Source of the DNA: DASPSM01 sp036008465
Lineage (GTDB): Bacteria > Planctomycetota > Planctomycetia > Planctomycetales > Planctomycetaceae
Assembly: GCA_036008465.1 (NCBI GenBank)
Contig: DASYNP010000167.1
Span: 1-64,000 of the forward strand
Direction of reading: 5' to 3'
DNA length: 64,000 bases
The position numbers and the translations under genes were made by a program. This document shows, piece after piece, positions 46,053-54,057 of this stretch; position 1 is the first letter of the stretch; every line of letters begins with the position of its first letter. The notes beneath the pieces are model-generated. The model searched no databases. It worked only from the letters and a program-made list of their open reading frames with translations, and was not told the origin of the DNA.

Positions 46053-46313
46053 TCACGGCGCGTCGGGATCACTGCTGGTGAGCACTGATGCACCGCGCAC
46101 GGACGCAATTTCGTATACGCCCTTCGATTTTCGCTTCACGTCGCGGCCGTCTTCGGTGACGAGGGTGGTCGTGCCTGTTGGAGTCCATTGATCCGGTTCG
46201 CCCGCGGCCGCCGCTTGCAAAACCAGTTCGCGATAGTATTGCACGATGACTTTGCGACCCGTGGCATCGGCGGCCACAAACGTCGACACTAGTTCGCGCC
46301 GCTTCTGGGCCAT
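46053..46313 (-). CDS. Small conserved-looking hypothetical protein
   Basis: The 86-residue protein starts MAQKRRELVSTFVAADATGRK and contains GTTTLVTEDGRDVKRKSKGVYEI. It looks like a beta-rich cytosolic protein with no membrane segment. AGAGG lies 8 nt before the ATG at 46313. I recognise no domain. It ends 31 bp before the SDR start, on the same strand. Confidence 0.5.
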   Translation of the reverse strand: MAQKRRELVSTFVAADATGRKVIVQYYRELVLQAAAAGEPDQWTPTGTTTLVTEDGRDVKRKSKGVYEIASVRGASVLTSSDPDAP

Positions 46314-46413
46314 TTTGGAACCTCTTTCCAACGTGGGGCGTCACGGCGCTCGCCTCGGCAGGTCAGCTGGCGGGTGCTGTGCATGAGTTCTTCAACGTCG
46401 CCCAGCAAATTCT

Positions 46414-46452
46414 GAAGCACCCTGGGACTCACGTCCCAGGTTCGCCGGCCCC
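46414..46452. repeat. GAAGCACC/GGTTCGCC hairpin, family copy
   Basis: GAAGCACC, the stem CTGGGAC-TCAC-GTCCCAG, then GTTCGCCGGCCCC. The TCAC loop matches the copy at 30438-30470. It sits in the 200-bp gap between the small hypothetical gene and the acyl-CoA synthetase. Confidence 0.78.
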
Positions 46453-46514
46453 ATTGTAGCTTGCAACCACTCGGCAGCGAGGCACAAGATGCAGTCGCAC
46501 TAGGGACAGAAAAG

Positions 46515-48020
46515 ATGCCGATTCAACCATTTGACCAATCCGGGATCGTCCGCGGGACCGATGGAATCAAGCGGTACCAGGGACTGTCCTCGTCGCTTGT
46601 GACTATGCTCCGTTCGTCGGTGGAAAAGGTGCCGCAGTCCGAGGCGATCGTCGAAACCGGCGGGCCGCGGATCACCTATCGACAGTTGTGGGATCGCTCG
46701 GCCCGGATCGCGGGGGGACTTCGCCAAGCGGGTATCGAGCGCGGCGATCGGGTGGCGATTCGACTCGGCAACGGGCTCGACTGGTGTCTGGCGTTCTTTG
46801 GGATTCAGCTCGCCGGCGCGATCGCCGTTCCGGTCAACACGCGCTTCAGCGAGTCCGAGACGCAATACGTCATCGACGACTCGGGAAGCAAATTCGTATT
46901 CGCGCCCGGCCGCGCCCTGCCCGATGGCAATCCGCTGGCGATCGACGACGCGGCCCCACAAGAGGTGGCCGCCATCTTTTACACCAGCGGCACCACAGGC
47001 TTTCCCAAAGGAGCGATGACCACTCACGAGAACTTTTTATCGAACATCGAGACCTGCCGGCGGGTGTTTCCGCTCCCCTTCGACGGGAGCGTGCGCTCGC
47101 TAGTCTCGGTTCCCCTGTTTCACGTCACCGGATGCAACAGCCAGTTGTTGCCGACCTGCGCGGCGCTCGGCACGACGGTGATCATCCCGACCTTCGACGT
47201 GCAGGCATTCCTGCAGCTCATCGTCGAGGAGCGGATCAATTCGGTGGTCTCCGTTCCGGCGATTTACTGGCTGGCGCTCAATCAGCCGAACTTTTCACAG
47301 TTGGACGTAACGGGCGTGAAATACGTTGCCTACGGCGGGGCGCCGACCGCTCCCGATCTGGTCGTGCGGATCATGGAGGCGTTTCCGCACGCGCGCGTCG
47401 GAAACGGATTCGGACTGACGGAGACCTGCTCCGTCGCGACGTTCCTGCCCCACGAATATTCGTCGAAGCGGCCCGAAACGGTCGGATTCGCCGCCCCGGT
47501 CGTCGATCTCAAATTGGACGAAACGCATTACGAGCCGGGTGTCGGCGAATTGCTGATCCGCGGGCCCAACGTCGTCAAGGGTTACTGGAACAAGCCCGAG
47601 GCGACCGCCGAAACCTTCACCGATGGCTGGTTGCACTCCGGCGACCTGGCGCGCCTCGACAGCGAGGGTTTCGTGCAGATCGTCGATCGCGCGAAAGACA
47701 TGGTCAACCGCGGCGGCGAGAACGTTTACTGCGTCGAAGTCGAGAACGCGCTAGTGGCTTATCCGGCAGTGTTCGAGGTGGCCGTGCTGGCTGTCCCTGA
47801 CGAGATGATGGGCGAAAAAGTCGGGGCGGTGATCGTGCCGAAACCGAACGCTCGAGTCGACGTGGCGGACCTACTCGCCTTCGCCGAAACGCGGCTGGCC
47901 GATTTCAAGATTCCGCAGTACGTGGTCGTCCGCAACGAGGCGTTGCCGCGAAACCCGGGCGGAAAGATCTTGAAAAAACGACTGCGGGACGAAGTCGAGT
48001 GGGGCACGGCCGTCCGGTAG
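46515..48020 (+). CDS. Acyl-CoA synthetase (AMP-forming)
   Basis: The 501-residue class I adenylate-forming enzyme has the P-loop motif FYTSGTTGFPKGAM, the A5 motif NGFGLTETC, A7 GWLHSGDLARLDSEGF, the A8 hinge DRAKDMVNRGGENV and the catalytic Lys in NPGGKILKKRLR. It should activate a carboxylic acid to an acyl-AMP and transfer it to CoA; a fatty acid is most likely, but the substrate is open. The ATG at 46515 is chosen because 46461 is a non-AUG start. It converges with the TPR lipoprotein gene, 59 bp apart. Confidence 0.92.
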   Translation: MPIQPFDQSGIVRGTDGIKRYQGLSSSLVTMLRSSVEKVPQSEAIVETGGPRITYRQLWDRSARIAGGLRQAGIERGDRVAIRLGNGLDWCLAFFGIQLAGAIAVPVNTRFSESETQYVIDDSGSKFVFAPGRALPDGNPLAIDDAAPQEVAAIFYTSGTTGFPKGAMTTHENFLSNIETCRRVFPLPFDGSVRSLVSVPLFHVTGCNSQLLPTCAALGTTVIIPTFDVQAFLQLIVEERINSVVSVPAIYWLALNQPNFSQLDVTGVKYVAYGGAPTAPDLVVRIMEAFPHARVGNGFGLTETCSVATFLPHEYSSKRPETVGFAAPVVDLKLDETHYEPGVGELLIRGPNVVKGYWNKPEATAETFTDGWLHSGDLARLDSEGFVQIVDRAKDMVNRGGENVYCVEVENALVAYPAVFEVAVLAVPDEMMGEKVGAVIVPKPNARVDVADLLAFAETRLADFKIPQYVVVRNEALPRNPGGKILKKRLRDEVEWGTAVR

Positions 48021-48079
48021 CTAAGCAGGCAAACTCCGACTAGCCCTGCTGTCAGGCCGACATTTCCCTTGCGATCGCC

Positions 48080-49141
48080 TTACTGCGGCGGAGCCGGGAC
48101 TTTTGCCCACGGATCGCTCGAGTAATCGGGCGATTGCCCGGTGCCCGAAACGCTCGCCTTCGGCAACGCGGGATCGAAGCTCCCAGTCGCGCGTGAAGCT
48201 ACGGCGCCGCCATTGGACGCAGTTGCGCCGCTTTGCCACGATGCTTGGGTGGGTCCCGCGGTCGGTTGATTGAAGCTTCCGGCAACCGGGCCAAAGCCGT
48301 TGCCCGACGATGCGGCACTCGCGGGTCGGACTTGCCCGCCCGGCGTCGGACGGTTCGTGCCGCGCGGATCGCCCGCAATCTGACGGCTCTGCAGCTGATC
48401 AAGCATCGTGCGAGCCGGCTCGAACTTCGGATTGATCGAAAGCGCGGCCTGACACTGCACGGCCGCAGCCTCCGGCTTGCCCTCCTGGGCCAGCAAGAAG
48501 GCCACGTTGTAGTGCGCCTTCTCGGGTCCAACGAGCTGATTGAACACGGCTAGACCGGCATTGATATCGCCGGCACGCACCGCGGCAATGGCCAATTGAT
48601 GTTTGTAGGCGGGAACCTTGGGAGCAGCGGCGATGGCCGCGTTCAGATCCCGAAGCGCTTCGGGCCAGCGTTTTTGCGAGACATAGAACTGGCCCGAGGC
48701 CGCCAGCACCGCGGGGTCACCCGGCCTCATTTTCAGGGCCCGCTGGAAGCCGGCTTCGGCCTCCTGAGGCTTGTCGGCGAGCTGGTCTAATCGAGCCAAT
48801 CCGAGCACAGCGTCGACCGAATGGGGATTTTCGGCAAGTGCCTTCTCGTAGGACTTGCGAGCCTCAGCCGATTGGCCGACGTGTTCCTCGAAATTGCCGT
48901 ACGCGAGATGCAGCGCGGCCGGATCCTTGAGATTCCGCTCTGCCTTCTCTTGATCAGAAAGCATGAAGGGCGGGGTCGCCGGCCTCGGGTTGGAGGATAC
49001 GGTGGCGTTGCTGCTGGCGCATCCCGGCGCAACTGCGGCCAGAAGACACAGGCCGAGTCCGAGATACGGGCCCAGTCCCAGGCAATCGAGCCTCGGGCGA
49101 CTCGGACCAGTTGCCGAGGTTGCCCGTAACCGAGCAGCCAT
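48080..49141 (-). CDS. TPR lipoprotein
   Basis: The 353-residue protein has a signal peptide ending in the lipobox APGC, so it should be lipidated and membrane anchored. The middle part has TPR repeats: ALHLAYGNFEEHVGQSAEARKSYEKALAENP, AVLGLARLDQLADKPQEAEAGFQRALKMRP, AVLAASGQFYVSQKRWPEALRDLNAAI, and AHYNVAFLLAQEGKPEAAAVQCQAAL, split here at the family's 34-residue period. The C-terminal third is Gly/Ser/Thr-rich and disordered, ending KVPAPPQ. The ATG has GGAGG 6 nt upstream. It follows the AAA+ gene, with an intervening hairpin at 49182-49228. Confidence 0.8.
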   Translation of the reverse strand: MAARLRATSATGPSRPRLDCLGLGPYLGLGLCLLAAVAPGCASSNATVSSNPRPATPPFMLSDQEKAERNLKDPAALHLAYGNFEEHVGQSAEARKSYEKALAENPHSVDAVLGLARLDQLADKPQEAEAGFQRALKMRPGDPAVLAASGQFYVSQKRWPEALRDLNAAIAAAPKVPAYKHQLAIAAVRAGDINAGLAVFNQLVGPEKAHYNVAFLLAQEGKPEAAAVQCQAALSINPKFEPARTMLDQLQSRQIAGDPRGTNRPTPGGQVRPASAASSGNGFGPVAGSFNQPTAGPTQASWQSGATASNGGAVASRATGSFDPALPKASVSGTGQSPDYSSDPWAKVPAPPQ

Positions 49142-49181
49142 ATCCAACCTCCGTGTTGGAAACTGCCAGAATTGACCGATG

Positions 49182-49228
49182 CGTGTGCCGCGGCGAGTAA
49201 TCCCTAGGGATCGTCGCCGTGGCACACG
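49182..49228. repeat. Large hairpin between the AAA+ and TPR genes
   Basis: CGTGTGCCGCGGCGA and TCGCCGTGGCACACG can pair with a long inner palindrome (TAATCCCTAGGGATCG). Reading leftward it lies after the AAA+ stop at 49274 and before the TPR start at 49141. It may be a terminator, attenuator or processing hairpin. Confidence 0.6.
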
Positions 49229-49273
49229 GTTTTCTGCTTTAGAGGCGATTGAATCGTGACGGGAGGAGAGCGG

Positions 49274-50791
49274 TCACATTTGAACGAAAAAGCGGCGCGC
49301 AGCTTCCGCCATCAGCTCTTTTGAAATGGCAACTTCCTGCCGTCTGTATCGGCAGATCGACCGCACGATCTCTAATAAATCCCGCGGATCGCTCGAGCGT
49401 GGCGTTTTTCCCTTGTCGTAGAACTCGTTGTATAGGAAATCCACGCAGGCTGGGTCGAACTCGATGGTCCGCTGCTGGCAACAAAGCCTGAAGATGTCGG
49501 CAAACAACTCGCGATCCGGTGGCCCGACGAAAATTTTGTGCTGAATTCGCCGAAGGAAGGCTTCGTCAACCAGTTCGCGCGGATCGAGGTTGGTCGAGAA
49601 GATGATCAACTGTTCAAAGGGGACTGAGAATTTCCTCCCGGTCGCGAGGGTCAGGAAGTCGACCCGCTCTTCCAGCGGCATAATCCAGCGATTGAGCAAG
49701 TCTCGCGGACTGACGATCTGCCGGCCGAAGTCGTCGATCAAGAACACGCCGCAATTTGCCTTAATGTGCAGCGGGGCCGTGTAGAAATTGCTGGCCGAGT
49801 TGTAGCGCAGGTCGAGCATTTCGAGCGTCAACTCGCCCGCGGTGATTACGACCGGCCGACGCACACGGCGCCAACGCAGGTCAAACGGCGGCGAGTTCCG
49901 GGAGAAGAACGGATCGGTGATCGATCCCGTTTCGTTCTCGCTGGCAATCTGATCGAGCACGTCGGCGTTGTCGGTCGGCCGGTGAATCGTGGGATCGAAG
50001 ACGGTGATGATGCTGTTTTCGGCGTAGATCGCGTACGGCACGTAGATATCGCCGCCGTACAAGTTCAGGAAATTGCCGAGCGCCTTCGCAATCATCGTCT
50101 TGCCGTTGCCCGGCGGACCGTAGACGAAGATCGATTTGCCGCTGCAGACAGCAGGGCCGAGGTCCTGCAACACCTCGTCGCGAATGACCAGGTTGCCGAA
50201 GGCTCGGTGGAGCGCTTCGGCACTGCATTCGGTGCCGGTCACCGTTTGCCGGCGACACTGCGGAGCGTAGGCGTCCAGCGGCACGGGAGCTGGTCCGACG
50301 TAGCGGCACAGTTCGAACGCTTCGCGCGCCCGTTTGCGGCCGAGATCGGTCAGGTTGAAGCGGTAGGAGACCGGCCCGACCAAATCACCCGAGGAAACTT
50401 CGATGCACTTGTCGTCCTTGAGGAATCGTAGCCCTTCCTCAACGACGGCGAACGGCAGCCGCATCTGGCGGGCGAATTGGATCCCGAGCAGGTTCCCCTG
50501 GAGGTAAAGCTGTTTGAGAATCAGGTCGGAAATGGTGCCGAGCGTCAGCCCGGTTTGCCGCAGCGTGAGAGGCGCCGGCGGAGCGGTCGCGGCCGCCGCG
50601 TCGTGCGGCAGGTCGGTAGCCGGCTTGCCGCTGCCCGATTCCGACTCCCAACCTGCTGACTCGCTGAACAGTTTGTCGTAGAGATCGGCGACGTTCGAGG
50701 CGCTCTGCGGTTCGGGGTCGGCAACTCCGGGAATCGGAAGCGCTAGCGGCGGATTGGGGGTCGGCGGCTCGGTGCTCCTGCGATCGATCAT
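49274..50791 (-). CDS. AAA+ ATPase with N-terminal winged-helix-like region
   Basis: The 505-residue protein begins with a Pro-rich tail, then LTLRQTGLTLGTISDLILKQ and MRLPFAVVEEGLRFLKDDK, which read as a helix-turn-helix domain. Its AAA+ core has Walker A YGPPGNGKTM, Walker B FLIDDFGRQ, sensor 1 in IIFSTNLDPRELVDE and a C-terminal lid in YNEFYDKGKTPRSSDPRDLLE. ATG 50791 is used; a longer frame back to 50818 runs into the dispersed repeat. It sits between the Cys-rich exported gene and the TPR lipoprotein, so the three likely act together, but the target is unknown. Confidence 0.85.
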   Translation of the reverse strand: MIDRRSTEPPTPNPPLALPIPGVADPEPQSASNVADLYDKLFSESAGWESESGSGKPATDLPHDAAAATAPPAPLTLRQTGLTLGTISDLILKQLYLQGNLLGIQFARQMRLPFAVVEEGLRFLKDDKCIEVSSGDLVGPVSYRFNLTDLGRKRAREAFELCRYVGPAPVPLDAYAPQCRRQTVTGTECSAEALHRAFGNLVIRDEVLQDLGPAVCSGKSIFVYGPPGNGKTMIAKALGNFLNLYGGDIYVPYAIYAENSIITVFDPTIHRPTDNADVLDQIASENETGSITDPFFSRNSPPFDLRWRRVRRPVVITAGELTLEMLDLRYNSASNFYTAPLHIKANCGVFLIDDFGRQIVSPRDLLNRWIMPLEERVDFLTLATGRKFSVPFEQLIIFSTNLDPRELVDEAFLRRIQHKIFVGPPDRELFADIFRLCCQQRTIEFDPACVDFLYNEFYDKGKTPRSSDPRDLLEIVRSICRYRRQEVAISKELMAEAARRFFVQM

Positions 50792-50797
50792 GAGACC

Positions 50798-50889
50798 AGT
50801 CCAAGATCCAATGTCCAAAGTCCAAGGTCAGAGGAGCCCAAAGCACACGCTCGCGTTTGCGACTTTGGACTTCCGGACCTTGGACTTTG
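50798..50889. repeat. Dispersed inverted repeat, GTCCAAGGTC family, copy 2
   Basis: CCAAAGTCCAAGGTC (50814 onward) and GACTTTGGAC...GGACCTTGGACTTT (to 50889) form a long hairpin, matching the element at 11945-12040. It fills most of the gap between the Cys-rich gene and the AAA+ start. Confidence 0.85.
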
Positions 50890-50907
50890 AAAATAATTCC
50901 AGCCGTC

Positions 50908-51648
50908 TTAGTAAGCGGCGCCTCCACCCGGGGCTCCGCCGCCACCACCGCCCACACCTGGTGCCGTCGATGCAGCGCCGGCAGCACTTGCCGGAAGCGG
51001 AATTCGCGGAGTCGGAATCGTCTGTATTTCCTTGCGCCGGATCGCTTCGGCTTCGATAGCCGGACGCGACGGCGGCATCGCCACCCGCCACTGAATCGGC
51101 GGAACATTGTTGGCTCCGGCAATCAAGGTGGCCACGTGGCGCACGTTGTTCATCCGTTGCTGGGCCGCCGCCTGATCGTCGACCTGCTGAATCCAAACGC
51201 TCCGATAGTTAGCCGGCGCGTAGTCGAGAATCCACCGCAGGTGAGATTTACCCGGCTGCGTCAGCTCGTTGGTGTCGGCGTTGAAGTAGTACTCGTAAAG
51301 CGTGGTCTCGCTGATCCAGCCATTGGCCTCTTGCGCTCGCGTCATGTCCATGACGCACGCGCGATCCGTGCACAAATAGGGCCAGGGCCAATAGTGCTCG
51401 GCGTGATAGATGTGAGGGCACGTCATCGGCGGGCACTTGGGCCGCGGATACGGAGGCCACTCGAGTCCCTTGCATTCGAACTGCCGGGCGCCGACGGGCT
51501 CCTGGTTGCGCATGGCCCACCAGGCTTCGCTGTGCCAGCGCGGCTCGCAGCCATTACAGGTGTAGTCTTGAGCGAAGGCCGACGCAGAAAAGGCGGCCAA
51601 GATACAAAAGCACGCGACCAGCGCCGCAGGGCGCACCACAACGAGCAT
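50908..51648 (-). CDS. Exported Cys/Trp-rich protein
   Basis: The 246-residue protein has a signal peptide (LVACFCILAAFSASAFA). The mature start DYTCNGCEPRWHSEAWWA carries a CxxC, with further cysteines in FECKGLEW, PKCPPMTCP, YLCTDRAC, making eight Cys and many Trp in about 80 residues. This composition suggests disulfide-stabilised or metal-bound structure outside the cell. The C-terminus ends with a Gly-rich stretch. A strong Shine-Dalgarno (GGAGGGGGG) precedes the ATG at 51648. It heads the unit with the AAA+ and TPR genes. I recognise no family. Confidence 0.72.
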   Translation of the reverse strand: MLVVVRPAALVACFCILAAFSASAFAQDYTCNGCEPRWHSEAWWAMRNQEPVGARQFECKGLEWPPYPRPKCPPMTCPHIYHAEHYWPWPYLCTDRACVMDMTRAQEANGWISETTLYEYYFNADTNELTQPGKSHLRWILDYAPANYRSVWIQQVDDQAAAQQRMNNVRHVATLIAGANNVPPIQWRVAMPPSRPAIEAEAIRRKEIQTIPTPRIPLPASAAGAASTAPGVGGGGGGAPGGGAAY

Positions 51649-51695
51649 GATATCCCCCCTCCGGATCGATCGAGCAGCCGCCGCGTTCCGGATTC

Positions 51696-51783
51696 CAATC
51701 GCCCCCGGAAGCGCCCGTCCGGCCGACTTATGCCTCTCGCAGTGACAGGCCCCGTCTGCGAGAGTCAATCGCCCCCGGAAGCG
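51696..51783. repeat. 18-bp direct repeats around a CTCTCGCAG hairpin
   Basis: CAATCGCCCCCGGAAGCG occurs at 51696-51713 and 51766-51783, 70 bp apart. Between them, CTCTCGCAG...CTGCGAGAG (51734-51764) forms a hairpin. They lie in the 490-bp gap 51649-52137, which also holds the repeat at 52040-52135 and shows no gene. Confidence 0.7.
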
Positions 51784-52039
51784 GCAGTTCACGAACTGTC
51801 GCGGCGTGCCTGACAGTTCCGTGTCCCTAACTATCGGCAACCCGATTAAGCGGTCATAACGGGAAAACGGGCTGGGCTGTCGTTTATCGATTTGCCGCCA
51901 CTGCCGAGGGCGCACAGGATGCGGCCGCGAGTTGAAAGACGACGGCCGCTTCGGATCGGCGCCGCGCGCGAACCAACCGCGCACGAAACTCAGGGCGCGA
52001 AACAGGCGCAGGCGGGGGACAGATGAGTACGAAGCTTTT

Positions 52040-52135
52040 CACCACGAAGGCACAAAGTCACGAAAGAACATAAAAGGCGGGATTCTTGAGGCCTGAATCC
52101 CTCGAATTTCCTAGTGCCTTTGTGACTTCGTGGTG
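52040..52135. repeat. Inverted repeat CACCACGAAGGCACAAAGTC
   Basis: CACCACGAAGGCACAAAGTCACGAAAG (52040-52066, given here in two pieces as read) is matched by CTAGTGCCTTTGTGACTTCGTGGTG (52111-52135) with a 45-bp centre. It ends 3 bp before the Rieske stop and may serve as its transcript end. Confidence 0.8.
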
Positions 52136-52137
52136 AG

Positions 52138-52464
52138 TCATCCGCCTAGCTGTTGGTCGGGCAGCTCGACGAACACGTCGTTCCCCTCGACCTTCAAGGG
52201 AAATCGCGATTGCTCGATCCGTGGGCTGAGGCAGTTGCGACCGGTGGTCACGTCGAATTGCCAGCCGTGCCAGGGACACGTCACGACCGGGCCCTCCAGG
52301 GTGCCTTCGCCCAAGGGACCTCCGAGATGCGGACAAATGCCATCCAGTGCGTACAGGGTCCCGTCCACGTTGTAGAGCGCGATGACGCGCCCCGCGACCG
52401 TCAGTTCGCGCGCGGAACCTGCCGGCACTTCACCCACGGCCGCAACCCGATGCCATCCCGCCAT
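52138..52464 (-). CDS. Rieske [2Fe-2S] ferredoxin-like protein
   Basis: The 108-residue protein has both Rieske cluster motifs, CPHLGG and CPWHGW, with spacing GPLGEGTLEGPVVT between them, as in the small NirD/ferredoxin-component group. The preceding pattern VAGRVIALYNVDGTLYALDGI is typical. It should transfer electrons to or within an oxygenase or reductase; its partner is not next to it. The ATG at 52464 is used rather than 52497. Confidence 0.9.
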   Translation of the reverse strand: MAGWHRVAAVGEVPAGSARELTVAGRVIALYNVDGTLYALDGICPHLGGPLGEGTLEGPVVTCPWHGWQFDVTTGRNCLSPRIEQSRFPLKVEGNDVFVELPDQQLGG

Positions 52465-52545
52465 GTGAGAAATCCGCCGAGAGAGAATAGCGCGCAACCC
52501 CCGGGCGAATTATAGTCTCGAGAGCGCATTGACCCGAGCCCACGG

Positions 52546-53595
52546 TCAGGCCGCGGCCCGTTTTCGGCGGGCGCGTTGCTTCGGCACGCTCTTCCACCGG
52601 CGATGCACCCAAAAATATTGTTCGGGCGCGAGCGCAATTGCGCGTTCCAAGGCTGTCGTGAACCGCTGCGTCACCTGGCGAACTGCGTCGGGGCCGTCGA
52701 ATAGCTCCGTATCGATTAAGTCGGCGTAGCCGATCTCGTACCGGACCCAGCGGTGGCGCTCGAAATCGTCCGGCAGCCGAATCGCATATCCGACGGCGAT
52801 GTAGGCCCGATATTCGAGTGCCAAGAGAGCGATCGACTTGAAGGTCGAGGCCGGTTTGCCAAAGAAGTCGACGAACATTCCCGTCGAGCCGGCGTCCTGG
52901 TCGCCCATCAGTCCGAGGTGCCCCCGACGCTCGAGCATCTCGAGCATGTCGCCGCCGCCTCCGCGCTTGGAGATCAGCGTGTGCCCCGTCTGCCGGCGGA
53001 ACCTCTCGAACCAGCGATGCAGATAGGGATTGTCGAGGTCACGAGCGACGACCCCCATCGGGAAACCAAACATTCCAAACGTGCCGCTGGCGATCTCCCA
53101 GTTGCCGAAGTGTCCGCTCAGGATGATCACCGGCCGGCCGCTGCAAAGCAGCCGCACCGATTCGTCCCGGCCTTTGAACTGCACGACGTCGGCACAATTA
53201 TAGAGCCGGAGCTTCCGCCGGACCTGCACGATCTCGACGACCACTCGAAACAGATGGACCCACATCCGCCGGATGATGTCGTCGATCTCGCGATCCGAGT
53301 AGCGGCGGCCGAAGGCCTGCCGAATGTTGTCCCGCGCAACGGTGTACCGCGTCAGTTTCTTCGGCAGGACACGGTGCACGACAAACGCCATCGCCTCGGC
53401 CAGCCGAATCGAAGTCCTTACCGGCAGAAGGTCGATCACGCAGACGATCATGCGAAATGCGACATACTCAGCCGCGTGCCGCAGACGTTCGGCGGTGATG
53501 AATTGACGAAAGCCGCGCATCCGCATTCCGGCAACCAGTTGGCGGAAGTTGAGTTTGGAACGAAAAAGTGTCGCCACAAACTCCAAATCGGTCAA
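52546..53595 (-). CDS. Lysophospholipid/lipid A acyltransferase (LpxL/HtrB-like)
   Basis: The protein has up to 349 residues. The LpxL/LpxM acyltransferase domain has the catalytic HFGNWE in IILSGHFGNWEIASG, then GVVARDLDNPYLHRWFERFR, RRGHLGLMGDQDAGSTGMFVDFFGKPAS and, near the end, QYFWVHRRWKS. It should transfer an acyl chain to a lipid A or ornithine-lipid-like acceptor at the inner membrane, consistent with an LPS outer membrane. The start is uncertain: TTG at 53595 or ATG at 53526. Confidence 0.85.
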   Translation of the reverse strand: MTDLEFVATLFRSKLNFRQLVAGMRMRGFRQFITAERLRHAAEYVAFRMIVCVIDLLPVRTSIRLAEAMAFVVHRVLPKKLTRYTVARDNIRQAFGRRYSDREIDDIIRRMWVHLFRVVVEIVQVRRKLRLYNCADVVQFKGRDESVRLLCSGRPVIILSGHFGNWEIASGTFGMFGFPMGVVARDLDNPYLHRWFERFRRQTGHTLISKRGGGGDMLEMLERRGHLGLMGDQDAGSTGMFVDFFGKPASTFKSIALLALEYRAYIAVGYAIRLPDDFERHRWVRYEIGYADLIDTELFDGPDAVRQVTQRFTTALERAIALAPEQYFWVHRRWKSVPKQRARRKRAAA

Positions 53596-53675
53596 TCCGC
53601 GTTTCGGGCCGTAGGGTTCGGACGCTGCGCGCCAGGCAATGAGCCATCAAGCCTGACCGTCGATCGTCATCCACC

Positions 53676-54032
53676 TCAGCCCTCTGTCAGCGACTCAAAG
53701 AGTTTCCGAGCCGAATTGACACAGAGCTTGTCCGCGTAGCCGCGTTTGACGGAAGGGTGAAAGAACGTGACCTCAGCCGATGCGAGATTGTGCCGCACAC
53801 CATCCTGAAGGTGCACATGGTCGAACCCATCGCTCGGAAACGCGCGAAGCTCGATAAGCGCGGCGATAAGCGCGTCCAATTGCCGAACATCCTTGAATCG
53901 GACATCGACGCAAATTGCTCGGTCTCCGTAAAACTTCGTGTTAGCACGAATGACCGGAGAGAATCTGCGGCCATCCGGTCGTCCCGCGCTGGCTGGCCGC
54001 GATTTTTTCTTGGGCTTGTCCTTCTTTTTCAT
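53676..54032 (-). CDS. Small basic hypothetical protein
   Basis: The 118-residue protein starts MKKKDKPKKKSRPASAG and is Lys/Arg-rich at the N-terminus. The rest (YGDRAICVDVRFKDVRQLDALIAALIELRAF) is alternating alpha/beta with no family I can name. GAGGTGAG lies about 11 nt before the ATG, which starts 26 bp after the oxidoreductase stop. It is probably co-transcribed with that gene. Confidence 0.45.
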   Translation of the reverse strand: MKKKDKPKKKSRPASAGRPDGRRFSPVIRANTKFYGDRAICVDVRFKDVRQLDALIAALIELRAFPSDGFDHVHLQDGVRHNLASAEVTFFHPSVKRGYADKLCVNSARKLFESLTEG

Positions 54033-54057
54033 TTTCGCGTGTCTCACCTCAAGCTCT

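Noticed and set aside
50791..50818. A TTG start for the AAA+ gene at 50818
   Set aside because: It lies in a dispersed repeat; the ATG at 50791 gives a normal N-terminus.
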